Below are positions 1-10,254 of a DNA stretch of 64,000 nt, one piece after another. This DNA comes from Streptomyces griseus (GTDB taxonomy: Bacteria; Actinomycetota; Actinomycetes; Streptomycetales; Streptomycetaceae). The notes beneath the pieces are model-generated. The model ran no database searches and was not told the origin of the DNA. It saw nothing but the letters and a program-made list of their open reading frames with translations. The position numbers and the translations under genes are program-made. Numbering within the stretch: position 1 is the first letter of the stretch; the number at the start of each line of letters is the position of its first letter. The stretch is taken from NCBI RefSeq assembly GCF_900460065.1, contig NZ_UAVD01000026.1, positions 62,001 to 126,000 of the forward strand, read 5' to 3'.

Positions 1-3000
1 CGGTCGAGCCGCCCAAGTGGTTCAAGGCCGCCGACGCCTTCGAGAAGGCGGCCGCCGCGCTCGACGCCTTCGCGGGGACCGTGGAGTGGGCCCAGGGGCA
101 GGCGCAGACCGCGATCGACAAGTGGAAGGCCGGGACCAAGGCGTCGGAGGAGGCCCGGGACGCGTACAACGAGAAGACGACCACGTACAACAAGGCCGTC
201 GACGCCTACAACGCCAAACCCGCCGACGAGCGCGACCCCTCCACCCTGCCGTCCAAGCCGGGCACCTTCAGCGATCCGGGCACCGGGCGGATGAAGGAAG
301 CCCAGGAGTTGCTCGCCGAGGCACGCAAACAGCGCAACACCGCCGCCGAGACTGCCCGCAAGGCCGTGACCGCGGCCCGGGACGCCGCCCCTCAGAAGCC
401 GCGCTACGCCGAGCAGGCCACGGACGGGCTCGCCGAGTACCAGGTGATCAAGACCCATCTCGCGGGCGGCGTCGTCAAGGGCGCGGCGGGCATCCTGACC
501 TTCGCGCGCAGCGTCAACCCGATGGATCTGTACAACATCACCCACCCCGCCGAGTACGGGCTCGCGCTCAACAACACCGCCGCCGGGCTCGTCCGGGTCG
601 CCAACGACCCCTGGGGCACCGGCAAGCAGATGGTCAGCGACTTCATGAGGGACCCGGCCGAAGGATTCGGCCGGCTTCTCCCCGACGCCGCCCTCACGCT
701 TGCCACCGGCGGCGCCGGGGCGGGCGTCAAGGGTGCCCGGGTGGTGAAGGAGGCCGCCGACATCGCCTCCGACGCCCGCAAGCTGGAGAACCGCTCACCC
801 GAAGGAACCCACAACCGACCCGACAGCGAGCGCGCCAGCGGGGACACCGACCCCGTCGACCTCGCCTCCGGTCGCATGTTCCTCCCCCAGACCGATGTGG
901 TGCTCCCCGGTGTACTGCCCCTGACGTTCACGCGCCGCTTCGAGTCCGGGTACACCGTGGGACGCTTCTTCGGCCCCTCCTGGTCCTCCACCGTCGACGA
1001 GCGCCTGGAGGTCGATGCCGGCGGAGTCATCCACGTCACCGACGACGGGCTGCTGGTCACCTACCCGCACCCCGTGCCGGGGACGACCACGCTGCCGGAC
1101 TCCGGGACCTCACGGAGCACCCTGAGCCGCGACGAGGCCGGCGACTACACCCTCACCGACCCCGACAACCGTCTGACCAAGCACTTCGCCGCCCCTCACG
1201 GGGCAGAGCCCGGTCAGGACGGAACCGCCTGGCTCATCCAGATCGGCGACCGTAACAGCAACACCATCAGCTTCGATCGGGCCGACGACGGCACACCGCT
1301 GGCGCTGGTACATTCCGCCGGCTACCACCTCGTCCTGGCCACCGTCGAAGCGCGGGTCACCGGGGTGTCCCTTCGGGACAAGGACGGGGCGGCGCTCCCC
1401 GTCAGGTCCTACGGCTACACAGAGGGCAACCTCACGACCGTCACCAAGCCCTCCGGCGCCACCCTCACGTTCACGTACGACGACCACCGCCGGATCACGG
1501 CCTGGATCGACTCCAACCGTCGTCGCTACGACTATGCATACGACGACCGCGACCGCGTCATCGCTGAAGGCGGCGAGCACGGGCATCTGCAGGTCGTCAT
1601 CGATTACAGCGAACCGGATCCGGCCACCGGCCACCGCGTGACCATGCTGACCAACGTGCAGGGGCACACCACCCGCTACTTCATCGACGGCCACTGCCGC
1701 GTCGTGGCCTCCACGGACCCGCTCGGGCACACCACCCGCTTCGCGTACGACACGCACGGCAATCTGGTGTCCCGTACCGATCCGCTGGGCCGTACCACCT
1801 CCTTCGTCCATAACAGCGAAGGGCGCCTCACCACCGTCGTCCGCCCCGACGGCAGCGAACACCACAGCGAGCGGGACGCGACGGGCTTTCGGTCCACCTA
1901 CACCCTTGCGGACGGCACCCGTTGGCAACAGCAGTTCGACGACCGAGGCAACCGCGTCGCGCTCACCGGCCCGTCCGGTCACACCACGCGCTACTCGTAC
2001 GACAACCACGGCCGGTACGTCTCCGTCACGGACGCGCTGGGGGCCGTGACGGAGGTCCAGTGTGATTCCGCGGGATCCCCCCTCCGTCTGACCGATCCGC
2101 TCGGGGCCACGACCTGCTTTGAGTTGGATGCGTTCGGCCGTCCCGTACGGATGGAGGATCCGCTGGGAGCCGTCACGGAGTTCGAGTGGACGGCCAACGG
2201 CGAGTTGTCTCGACGCACGGGCCCCGGCGGTGTGGTGGAGAACTGGAGCTATGACGGTGAGGGCAACCGTCTCACCCACACCGACCCCGCGGGCGGTACA
2301 AGCCGTTTCGAGTACACCCACTTCGACCTGCTTTCCGCCCGCACAGGACCGGACGGCGCCCGCCACACGTTCGTCCACGACGCCGATCTGCGTCTGACAA
2401 CGGTCGTCAACCCGCTGGGCATGGCCTGGTCGTACACCTACGATCCGGCTGGGCGGCTGATAGCCGAGACGGACTTCGACGGTCGCACCCTTGCGTACGG
2501 CGTCGACCCGGCCGGTCAGGTGACCAGCCGGACCGACGTGCTGGGTGACAGAGTGGATTACGAGCACGATCTGCTGGGCCGCGTGATCCGCAAGAACGTG
2601 GCGGGAGAGATCACGACGTACGCCTATGACAAGGCCGGGCGCATGATCCGGGCCGCCGCCCCGCAGAGCGAGCTGATCTACCAGTACGACCGATCGGGCC
2701 GGGTCAAGACAGAAATGGTCGACGGTCAGGTCATGACGTACGCCTACGACGCCCGGGGCCGCCGCAGCCGCCGCGTCACTCCCACGGGGCGGCTCACGAC
2801 CTATGGGTACACCGACGCGGACCGTCTCGCCCATCTCACAACAGACGGTCATCGGATCGCCTTCGACTACGACGCGAACGGCCGCGAACGCGAGCGTTCC
2901 TTCGGTGACATGGTGACGCTCACGTCGAGCTTCGACGAAGCAGGCCGTCTCTGTGCCGAGCGTTTCGTCAACGCCACCCGAACGCTCATCAGTCGCACTT

Positions 3001-4340
3001 ACAGCTACCGGCCGGACGGACATCTCCTAGGTCTGGACGACACCGCACGTGGCGCGAGGTCGTTCCGGCTGGACGCCGCAGGCCGAGTAACCGCAGTCAC
3101 CGCGGCGGACTGGAGAGAGACGTACGCGTACGACTCGGCCGGCAACCAGACGGCGGCTTCGTGGCCGCCGTCCCAATCGGGCGGCGCAGCCAACGGCTCC
3201 CGCTCCTACGAGGGCACTGTCGTCACACGTGCGGGAGACACCCGTTACGAACACGACGCGCTCGGCCGCATCACCCTGCGGCAGAGGACCAGGCTGTCCC
3301 GGAAACCCGACACGTGGCGGTACACCTGGGACGCCGAGGACCGCCTCACGGAGGCCATCACCCCGGACGGCACTCGCTGGCGCTACGCATACGACGCGTT
3401 GGGGCGGCGTACCCGCAAGCAGCGACTGGGCGACGACGGGCAAACCGTGGTCGAGGAGACCAGGTTCACCTGGGACGGCTTCACCCTCTGCGAGCAGACC
3501 ACCACCTCGGCGGACATGCCCCACACCGTCGCCCTCACGTGGGACCACCAAGGAGTGCGGCCACTGGCACAGAGCGAGCGCATCCTGGCCGGGGACGCCG
3601 CCCAGTCGACCATCGATCAACGGTACTTCGCCATCGTCACCGATCTGATCGGCGCACCGACGGAGCTGATCGACGAGTCCGGCGATCTCGCCTGGCGCAC
3701 GCGGAGCTCTCTCTGGGGAACGACCACCTGGGCGAGGGACAGCACCGCTCACACCCCACTGCGCCTTCCCGGCCAGTACCACGATCCGGAAACGGGTCTG
3801 CATTACAACGTCAACCGCCACTACGACCCGGAAACCGCCCGCTACCTCACTCCGGACCCGCTCGGTCTCGGACCCGCTCCCAACCCGGTCGCCTACGTCC
3901 ACAACCCCTATAGGTGGTGCGACCCGCTCGGCCTCGCCCCGTACGACCCTCTCCGCGAGGGCTACACCTCGTCACCGGGCTTTGAGAGGGACCCCTATCA
4001 CCCTGACGTCGTCGAGAGGCGAATCGAGGGGAATCGCGAGCTTTACGGCGTCAAGGACCCTGACGCCAAGGGGATGATCGGGGCCAACGGCACGCAGATC
4101 ACCAGCAAGACGTTGTGGAACCATGGACCGTACCGGATCGACGTGGAAAATCCGGACCCCGGCGGACGACCGGGACAGCTCCACTTCCAGGACCAGAGCA
4201 ACAAGGCCGCGAAGTACCAGTACGACTTCGAGACCGGAAAATTCGAAGGGCTTCCACGCAGCGTCGAGAAAGCCGTCGGAAACAATCCGGGCTTCATCGC
4301 AGGGATCAGAAAGGGGCTCGCCGCACTCGGCGAGGGATAA
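1..4340 (+). CDS. Rhs/YD-repeat polymorphic toxin 1 (5' end outside window)
   Basis: The frame is open from base 3, so the start codon lies left of the window. The visible N-terminus is helical and charged, like the leader of Streptomyces proteins thought to leave by a type VII-like route. A DUF6531-type segment begins near 849 (DPVDLASGRM), followed by about 2.4 kb of YD/RHS repeats and an RHS-associated core (3640-3938) ending in DPLGLA. In this family the repeats form a cocoon around a C-terminal toxin. The toxin tip here is about 133 residues (3939-4340) and includes GRPGQLHFQ and KYQYDF. I cannot assign the tip to a named toxin class. The base composition of the tip is less GC-biased than the shell, as expected for exchangeable tips. 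A small gene follows 2 nt later, probably its immunity gene. Confidence 0.93.
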   Translation, partial: VEPPKWFKAADAFEKAAAALDAFAGTVEWAQGQAQTAIDKWKAGTKASEEARDAYNEKTTTYNKAVDAYNAKPADERDPSTLPSKPGTFSDPGTGRMKEAQELLAEARKQRNTAAETARKAVTAARDAAPQKPRYAEQATDGLAEYQVIKTHLAGGVVKGAAGILTFARSVNPMDLYNITHPAEYGLALNNTAAGLVRVANDPWGTGKQMVSDFMRDPAEGFGRLLPDAALTLATGGAGAGVKGARVVKEAADIASDARKLENRSPEGTHNRPDSERASGDTDPVDLASGRMFLPQTDVVLPGVLPLTFTRRFESGYTVGRFFGPSWSSTVDERLEVDAGGVIHVTDDGLLVTYPHPVPGTTTLPDSGTSRSTLSRDEAGDYTLTDPDNRLTKHFAAPHGAEPGQDGTAWLIQIGDRNSNTISFDRADDGTPLALVHSAGYHLVLATVEARVTGVSLRDKDGAALPVRSYGYTEGNLTTVTKPSGATLTFTYDDHRRITAWIDSNRRRYDYAYDDRDRVIAEGGEHGHLQVVIDYSEPDPATGHRVTMLTNVQGHTTRYFIDGHCRVVASTDPLGHTTRFAYDTHGNLVSRTDPLGRTTSFVHNSEGRLTTVVRPDGSEHHSERDATGFRSTYTLADGTRWQQQFDDRGNRVALTGPSGHTTRYSYDNHGRYVSVTDALGAVTEVQCDSAGSPLRLTDPLGATTCFELDAFGRPVRMEDPLGAVTEFEWTANGELSRRTGPGGVVENWSYDGEGNRLTHTDPAGGTSRFEYTHFDLLSARTGPDGARHTFVHDADLRLTTVVNPLGMAWSYTYDPAGRLIAETDFDGRTLAYGVDPAGQVTSRTDVLGDRVDYEHDLLGRVIRKNVAGEITTYAYDKAGRMIRAAAPQSELIYQYDRSGRVKTEMVDGQVMTYAYDARGRRSRRVTPTGRLTTYGYTDADRLAHLTTDGHRIAFDYDANGRERERSFGDMVTLTSSFDEAGRLCAERFVNATRTLISRTYSYRPDGHLLGLDDTARGARSFRLDAAGRVTAVTAADWRETYAYDSAGNQTAASWPPSQSGGAANGSRSYEGTVVTRAGDTRYEHDALGRITLRQRTRLSRKPDTWRYTWDAEDRLTEAITPDGTRWRYAYDALGRRTRKQRLGDDGQTVVEETRFTWDGFTLCEQTTTSADMPHTVALTWDHQGVRPLAQSERILAGDAAQSTIDQRYFAIVTDLIGAPTELIDESGDLAWRTRSSLWGTTTWARDSTAHTPLRLPGQYHDPETGLHYNVNRHYDPETARYLTPDPLGLGPAPNPVAYVHNPYRWCDPLGLAPYDPLREGYTSSPGFERDPYHPDVVERRIEGNRELYGVKDPDAKGMIGANGTQITSKTLWNHGPYRIDVENPDPGGRPGQLHFQDQSNKAAKYQYDFETGKFEGLPRSVEKAVGNNPGFIAGIRKGLAALGEG

Positions 4341-4342
4341 GC

Positions 4343-4849
4343 ATGCGGAGTAACCCTCGGATGCGGGAGATCCTGCGGACGGCAGAGATCACCAACCTGA
4401 GCGATCAGGACGTCCCCCCCATGTTCCGTGAGGTCGCGGAGCGCGGGTGGTCCGTCACAGCCGCCGGTGGGCGCGTACTGACCGATCTCCGTCCGGAAAC
4501 ATCTGGCACCTACGTCGACCGGCTCGCGGAGGAGACAACGATCAACGGGAGGGGAATGACCGACTACGACCTCCCGGCCGCACCGGGTGAGCGCACGCCC
4601 CTTCTCGTCCGGAGATGCCTGGCGTATGCGTGCGCCTGCCTCAGGAAGGCACAGGAGGAGTTCCGCGACACTCAGGTCAAGGCGTATGTCTCCCTCTCCT
4701 TCGCCGATACCGAGGAGGCCCTGCTCACCTCGAACGTCACCTTCTGCACCCCTCTTCCTGATGTTCGCCCTTACATCCCGAACCTGGAGACTGTGACGGG
4801 CGCGGCCATCGCGGAGATCTCGCTGGAGGACTGCTCGGCTTGGTCATGA
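4343..4849 (+). CDS. Probable immunity protein for Rhs toxin 1
   Basis: This is a 168-residue protein starting at ATG 4343, only 2 nt after the Rhs1 stop, with a ribosome-binding stretch (gaggga) inside the end of the toxin gene. The open frame continues upstream, but that part only overlaps the toxin gene in another frame. The sequence is soluble and acidic, has no signal peptide or membrane segment, and matches no family I can name. The role is inferred from position: in Rhs systems the small gene directly after the toxin tip normally encodes the protein that neutralises it. Confidence 0.7.
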   Translation: MRSNPRMREILRTAEITNLSDQDVPPMFREVAERGWSVTAAGGRVLTDLRPETSGTYVDRLAEETTINGRGMTDYDLPAAPGERTPLLVRRCLAYACACLRKAQEEFRDTQVKAYVSLSFADTEEALLTSNVTFCTPLPDVRPYIPNLETVTGAAIAEISLEDCSAWS

Positions 4850-4965
4850 GGACCCCCTTGGGCCTCTGCTCGTGCCCCATCCGTGACCAGCGGAGCGGAC
4901 AACAGCGGTCGGATGTGGCTCCCAGAGACCGGGAGCCATTGATCTGCCCACCCCGAAATCGCATG

Positions 4966-5042
4966 TCAGAGCCTCTGCAGCAACCCAAGTCCCGCTGATT
5001 CCCAAGCTCAGAGCGCGAGTTCGATTCTCGTCACCCGCTCCA
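4966..5042 (+). repeat. Direct repeat copy 1 with 3' end of tRNA-Gly(CCC)
   Basis: Bases 4999-5042 match the 3' 44 nt of a tRNA-Gly: anticodon loop with CCC at 5001-5003, 3' anticodon stem 5006-5010, T-arm stem 5015-5019/5027-5031 around loop 5020-5026, acceptor strand 5032-5038, discriminator T, and an encoded CCA at 5040-5042. The 5' half (acceptor, D-arm) is absent, so this is not a working tRNA gene. Similarity to a second copy at 11051-11125 extends about 30 nt further left. A tRNA 3' end without its 5' half is the usual signature of an integrase attachment site. Confidence 0.75.
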
Positions 5043-5044
5043 CC

Positions 5045-5058
5045 ACCTAGGCCTAGGT
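5045..5058. repeat. 14-bp perfect palindrome beside the tRNA scar
   Basis: ACCTAGGCCTAGGT is a perfect palindrome beginning 3 nt after the encoded CCA of the tRNA-Gly fragment. It could be a protein-binding site or part of a recombination site. It is absent after the second tRNA-like copy near 11125, where a terminator-like hairpin stands instead. Confidence 0.5.
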
Positions 5059-5409
5059 CATCGACCCGGGCATTGTTAGTTGTCCGGACCACTTCAGGCG
5101 TCGCGCACCAGATCCGGACCAGGCAGCGCGCCCTCAGTACGGACCGACCGGCCAACCAGCGGTCGCGCCCCTCCGACACCCGTCCTCCGCCGGGGCGCCC
5201 CCTCAAGGTCCGGGCTTCCCTTCCGTCGCCTCGCGCCGCCGAGCTCCGCCGCGAGAATCCGGGTGCCAGACGTCAACCGCTTCACCTCGCAGCTGCCTGC
5301 CCGCCCGCGCACGCCCGCTATAAACGATCTTGGTATGACGAGCCAGGAATGAGATCCTGTTCGCATCTGCATTCAGTGAACACAGCTTTGTTCGGGGGGA
5401 CTTCGCACT

Positions 5410-8400
5410 GTGGCTGTAACCGTGCCCGATTGGGCCGACACCATGCTTGATCTCATCGGGATCAACTGGCCGAACGTCGACGAAGACGCGTACCGGGACA
5501 TGGCCGACGCTCTCCGGGAGTTCGCCGACGATGTCGAGGACGACGGTCACCTTGCCAACCAGCACGTGCAACGTCTGCTGTCCTCCGGTAGCGGTGAAGC
5601 CCTCGATGCACTCAACGGTCACTGGGGCAAGGTCAAGAACAAGCACGTGAAAGACCTGGCCAGTGGCGCTCGCACGATCGCCGGCGCCCTGGACAACGCG
5701 GCCACAGCGATCGAAGCCATGAAGTACGCGGCAATAGTCCACCTGGGCGTGCTCGCCGGCAAGGCGGGCATCTCCATGGCGCTGATACCGGTGACCGGCG
5801 GGCTGTCCATGCTCATCGGCGGGGCGGCCATCGCCGTCGCCCAGCAGGCCATCCGCCGGATCATCAAGGAGTGCATGGAGGAGGTCGTCGGTTACATCGT
5901 CTCCGCCCTGACCGAGCCGGCCGTCGCCGCGCTGGAGAACATGGCCGCGGACCTCGCCGTACAGGTCGGTGCCAACGCGCTCGGCCTCCAGGACGGCGTC
6001 GACATGAACCAGGTCGGCCAGTCGGGCAAGGAAGGCTTCACGGAAGGAGTGGCGGGGGCCAAGGATTCCCTCCAACTCGCCTCGGCCGGTGGCTCCGGCC
6101 CCGGCCCCGCACCCGGCAAGGGCGTGCACATCGAGCACGCGGAACACACGCGCGCCGGTACCCAGCTGAACCTGGTCAGCGTCAACGTGCACGGCAGGAC
6201 CGCGGGCAAGCTCTCCAAGGCCAGGACGTCCCACGGACGCACCCGCGGCAAGGACGACATCGCCGGCGCCCTGGACCCCGTGATCGACAAGGCCATGAAT
6301 GCGCTCGGCAAGGCCAACAAGGCCATGGGCGACCACGTCGGCAAGGCCCTGCCCAAGGCGGTCAAGGAGATCTCCGACAACCAGAAGAAGATCGAACTGG
6401 ACATCAAGGAGATGATGTCCAAGGGCGTCAAGGTGCAGAAGGGCGACAAGGAAGACGGTTCGCGCCCCGATGCGCCCCGGAACTCCGCACGCACCAGGGC
6501 CGATGCCCTGAAGAACGCCAAGGACGAGCCGCGCCGTAACGCCATCTCGCTGGAGAAGAAGACCTGCGAGAACGACCCGGTGGACGTCGCCACCGGCGAG
6601 ATGACCCTCCCGCAGACCGATCTGGCCCTGCCCGGAGTCCTTCCTCTGGTCCTTCGCCGGACCCACCTGTCCGGCTACCGCTGGGGCCAGTGGTTCGGGC
6701 GTAGCTGGGCCTCCACGCTGGACGAGCGGATCGAACTGGACCCCCTCGGCGGGGGCGCGGTGTGGTCCCGGGAGGACGGTTCGCTCCTCGTCTACCCGCG
6801 GCTGCCCCTGCCCGAGGACGACGACGGGGTGCTCCCCGTGGAAGGCCCACGGCTGCCGCTCCGGCACGGAGGCCAGGGCAACGGCGAAACCACCTATCTC
6901 GTCTCCGACCCCCGTTCAGGGCTGACGCGTTCCTTCCGCGGCGGCCCCTACAATGCGTCCCCCGCCTACTGGCTCCGGGAGATCGAGGACCGCAACCTCA
7001 ACCGGATCGACTTCGCCCGCCTCAAGGACGGCAGTCCGACCGCCGTCGTCCACTCCGGGGGCTACCGGGTCGCGCTGGCAGTCGAGGACTCCCGCGTACG
7101 GGAGCTGTCCCTGCGTACACCCGACGGTCCCGTCACCGTCCTGCGCTACGGCTACGACCCCCTCGGCAACCTCGACGCCGTCATCAACTCGTCCGGTCTG
7201 CCGCTGCGTTTCACGTACGACCCCGACGGCCGGATCACCTCGTGGACCGACCGTAACGACTCCACGTTCCGCTATGTGTACGACGAAGCGGGCCGCGTGG
7301 CCCGCACGGTCGGCCCGGACGGCTACCTGTCGTCGACGTTCGCCTACGACGTCCATCCGGTGACGGGCGACCGCGTCACCCGGTACACGGACTCCCTCGG
7401 GGCGACCAAGGTCCACCAGTTCAACGACCGGCTCCAGGCCGTCGCGGAGATCGATGCGCTGGGCGGCGTCACCCACCGCAGCTTCGACCGGTACGACCGG
7501 CTGCTGTCCCTGACCGACCCTCTCGGGCGTACCACCACGTACACCTACGACGATCGTGGAAACCCGGTCCGGGTCGAGCACCCCGACGGCACCGTCGCCC
7601 GGGTCGAGTACAACGAACTGAACCAGGTCGCCGGCGTCACCGGCCCCGACGGCGGGACTTCGCTGCAGGAGTACGACGACCGGGGCAACCCGACGCTCTT
7701 CACCCGGCCGGACGGGTCCACCACCCGGCTCACCCACGGCCCGCAGGGCCAGCTCCTCGGAGTCGACGACTCCCTGGGCGCGCTGGACCGGCTGCGCTGT
7801 GACGCGGCCGGTCTGCCGCTGGCGGTGCGCGGGCCACTCGGTACGGTCACCCGCTACGTCCGGGACGCATTCGGACGCCCGGTCCGTATCACTGATGCCC
7901 AAGGCCGCACCACCGAGCTGGAGTGGACGGTCGAGGGGAAGCTCGCCCGCCGGACGGACCCCGACGGCTCACAGCAGTCGTGGACGTACGACGGCGAGGG
8001 CAACTGCGTTGCGCACACCGACGCAGCGGGTGGTGAGACCCGCTTCGAATACACCCACTTCGATCTGGTCTCCGCCCGCACCACGCCGGGCGGCGCACGC
8101 CAGGAGTTCACCCACGACACCGAGCTGCGCCTGACCCGGGTCACCAATCCCCACGGCCTGAGCTGGGACTACACGTACGACGCGGCAGGTCGCACCAGCT
8201 CGGAAACCGACTACGACGGCCGCACCCTCCGCTACTCACACGACTCCTGCGGCCAACTCCTCTCCCGCACGAACGGACTCGGTCAGACGGTCCGCTACGA
8301 ACGCGACCGCGCGGGCCGGGTCACCGCCAAGGACGCCGACGGGAGCGTCAGCCGCTTCACCTACGACATCCACGGTCGCCTGGTCTCGGCGATGGGCCCG

Positions 8401-10251
8401 GACAGCGAGCTGTCGTACGTACGCGACGTCTCGGGCAGGGTCCTCCGGGAGGTCTGCGACGGCCGCGAACTGGTCAACACCTACGACGAGACCGGGCGGC
8501 GCACCCGTCGTGTCACCCCGTCCGGTGCGGTCAGCTCCTGGTCCTTCCCGTCCGGTCGCACCGCTGAGCTGACCGCCTCCGGCCACCGGCTGGGCTTCCA
8601 CTTCGACGGGACGGGTCGCGAGACCGGCCGCCGGATCGGTGACGCGCTGACCGTCGACCTCGCGTACGACCCGGCAGGGCGCCTGGTCGACCAGCTCGTC
8701 CGGACGACCGATGACCGGGTCCTCCAGCGCCGCACGTACACGTACGGCCTCGACGGCCATCTCTCCTCGGCCGAGGAGCTGAACGGAGGCCTCAAGCGGC
8801 TGGAGGTCTCCCGTGACGGCCGGGTCACCGGCGTCACGGCGGAGAACTGGTCGGAGCAGTACGCGTACGACGAGGCCGGGAACCAGACCAGTGGATCCTG
8901 GCCCGGTGCGGGCGATGCCTCCGGGCCGCGCGAGTACGCCGGAACGCGCATCACCCGCGCGGGCCGTGTCCGGTACGAGCACGACGCCCAGGGCCGCGTG
9001 ATCCTGCGCCGGAGGACCCGCCTCTCCCGCAAGCCCGAGACCTGGCGCTTCGGCTGGGACGCGGAGGACCGTCTGGTCTCGGTCACCACACCGGACGGTA
9101 CGCGTTGGCGCTACCTCTACGACGCCCTGGGGCGGCGCACGGCCAAGCAACGCCTGGCCGAGGACGGGGCGACGGTGGTCGAGGAGGTGGCGTTCACCTG
9201 GGACGGCGACACCCTCTGCGAACAGACCACATCCATGACGGGCTCCCCGAACTCCGTCGCCCTCACCTGGGACCACGACGGCGTGAAGCCGGTGACCCAG
9301 GTGGAACGCCGACTCGTGGAACAGGCGGAAGTCGACAGCCGCTTCTTCGCGATCATCACCGACCTCATCGGCACACCTCGTGAACTGGTCGACGAGCAGG
9401 GCGAGGTGGCGTGGCGCACCCGTTCCGCTCTGTGGGGCGCCACGTCGTGGAACCGCGACGCCGGCGCCTACACCCCTCTGCGCTTCCCCGGCCAGTACTT
9501 CGACCCGGAATCGGGCCTCCACTACAACCGTCACCGCCACTACGACCCCGAGTCGGGCCGCTATCTCTCCCCCGACCCGCTCGGTCTGACCCCGGCCCCG
9601 AACGCGGTCACCTATGTCGACGACCCCACGCGGTGGATCGACCCGCTGGGTCTTGCGGGGTGCCCGCACCGGAGCGGGGAGCACAGGCACAGTGTGGTAC
9701 TGGGCATCAACAAGAAGCCCGACTTCGCCTCGAATTCCCTTGCCGAGCATCTCCGCGCAAACGGTGATCCGGGAGCCCACACCTATAACGGAGACGACTA
9801 TGCCGGAGTCGAGGAAAGTGGGCCGGTCTGGATGACCAACGTGATGGGGGCCATCGGGGATCGCCGCACCTCTCTGTCGATCACACTCGACGGAATGCCC
9901 AACAGCAGCGGCAGGATCGGGAACTGGAGTTCACCCGAGGATATTGTCGACGCTTTCCAGAACGCGGCACGGAATGGAGCTCCGTTCAACACCCTGCACG
10001 AGGACAACTACCCGGGCCAAGGCCACGGCACAGCATGGGAGATGAGCGAAGTAGCCTACGCAGTGCGCAATTACGATGGGGCAGCCGCTTGGGGAGACCC
10101 GGATGACGAACGTCCTGGGCGACCGTGGGAGGAGATAACGTGGTACACGCGAACCGATGAGGGGGGATACAGAGAAGTCACCGTACCCAAGCCTGACATT
10201 CCCGAGATACAACCAGACCTGTCGAACCTGCCGGCACACTTGAGGAAATAA
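5410..10251 (+). CDS. Rhs/YD-repeat polymorphic toxin 2
   Basis: A complete 1613-residue protein from GTG 5410, with a gggggga ribosome-binding site about 9 nt upstream. Residues 1-100 form a WXG100-like helical domain of the CpnT N-terminal type, followed by a hydrophobic glycine-rich stretch (about 104-155) that could insert in a membrane. A DUF6531-type segment starts near residue 389, then YD/RHS repeats, and an RHS core ending DPLGLAG near residue 1420. The last 194 residues are the toxin tip, with VVLGINKKPDF, TYNGDDYA, ITLDGMP and GTAWEMSEV; this resembles tips annotated as polymorphic toxin type 27, but from memory only. The shell is a close paralogue of Rhs1, whereas the tips are unrelated. 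Confidence 0.95.
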   Translation: MAVTVPDWADTMLDLIGINWPNVDEDAYRDMADALREFADDVEDDGHLANQHVQRLLSSGSGEALDALNGHWGKVKNKHVKDLASGARTIAGALDNAATAIEAMKYAAIVHLGVLAGKAGISMALIPVTGGLSMLIGGAAIAVAQQAIRRIIKECMEEVVGYIVSALTEPAVAALENMAADLAVQVGANALGLQDGVDMNQVGQSGKEGFTEGVAGAKDSLQLASAGGSGPGPAPGKGVHIEHAEHTRAGTQLNLVSVNVHGRTAGKLSKARTSHGRTRGKDDIAGALDPVIDKAMNALGKANKAMGDHVGKALPKAVKEISDNQKKIELDIKEMMSKGVKVQKGDKEDGSRPDAPRNSARTRADALKNAKDEPRRNAISLEKKTCENDPVDVATGEMTLPQTDLALPGVLPLVLRRTHLSGYRWGQWFGRSWASTLDERIELDPLGGGAVWSREDGSLLVYPRLPLPEDDDGVLPVEGPRLPLRHGGQGNGETTYLVSDPRSGLTRSFRGGPYNASPAYWLREIEDRNLNRIDFARLKDGSPTAVVHSGGYRVALAVEDSRVRELSLRTPDGPVTVLRYGYDPLGNLDAVINSSGLPLRFTYDPDGRITSWTDRNDSTFRYVYDEAGRVARTVGPDGYLSSTFAYDVHPVTGDRVTRYTDSLGATKVHQFNDRLQAVAEIDALGGVTHRSFDRYDRLLSLTDPLGRTTTYTYDDRGNPVRVEHPDGTVARVEYNELNQVAGVTGPDGGTSLQEYDDRGNPTLFTRPDGSTTRLTHGPQGQLLGVDDSLGALDRLRCDAAGLPLAVRGPLGTVTRYVRDAFGRPVRITDAQGRTTELEWTVEGKLARRTDPDGSQQSWTYDGEGNCVAHTDAAGGETRFEYTHFDLVSARTTPGGARQEFTHDTELRLTRVTNPHGLSWDYTYDAAGRTSSETDYDGRTLRYSHDSCGQLLSRTNGLGQTVRYERDRAGRVTAKDADGSVSRFTYDIHGRLVSAMGPDSELSYVRDVSGRVLREVCDGRELVNTYDETGRRTRRVTPSGAVSSWSFPSGRTAELTASGHRLGFHFDGTGRETGRRIGDALTVDLAYDPAGRLVDQLVRTTDDRVLQRRTYTYGLDGHLSSAEELNGGLKRLEVSRDGRVTGVTAENWSEQYAYDEAGNQTSGSWPGAGDASGPREYAGTRITRAGRVRYEHDAQGRVILRRRTRLSRKPETWRFGWDAEDRLVSVTTPDGTRWRYLYDALGRRTAKQRLAEDGATVVEEVAFTWDGDTLCEQTTSMTGSPNSVALTWDHDGVKPVTQVERRLVEQAEVDSRFFAIITDLIGTPRELVDEQGEVAWRTRSALWGATSWNRDAGAYTPLRFPGQYFDPESGLHYNRHRHYDPESGRYLSPDPLGLTPAPNAVTYVDDPTRWIDPLGLAGCPHRSGEHRHSVVLGINKKPDFASNSLAEHLRANGDPGAHTYNGDDYAGVEESGPVWMTNVMGAIGDRRTSLSITLDGMPNSSGRIGNWSSPEDIVDAFQNAARNGAPFNTLHEDNYPGQGHGTAWEMSEVAYAVRNYDGAAAWGDPDDERPGRPWEEITWYTRTDEGGYREVTVPKPDIPEIQPDLSNLPAHLRK

Positions 10252-10254
10252 ATC

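Larger units (their letters stand above)
4850..5409. other. Intergenic region with tRNA-Gly scar and palindrome
   Basis: There is no credible gene in these 560 bases. They hold the tRNA-Gly 3' fragment (4999-5042), a 14-bp palindrome just after it, and at the right end a purine run (5393-5400) serving as ribosome-binding site for the GTG start of the second Rhs gene. Reverse-strand frames across the tRNA fragment give a DENRTRALSLG-type peptide, a familiar artefact of tRNA 3' ends in Streptomyces. Confidence 0.7.

Noticed and set aside
4966..5042. A functional tRNA-Gly gene
   Set aside because: Only the 3' 44 nt fold as tRNA; acceptor 5' strand, D-arm and 5' anticodon stem are absent.
4844..5206. 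Reverse-strand frame with a DENRTRALSLG peptide
   Set aside because: The peptide is the antisense reading of a tRNA-Gly 3' end, a well-known spurious gene call.
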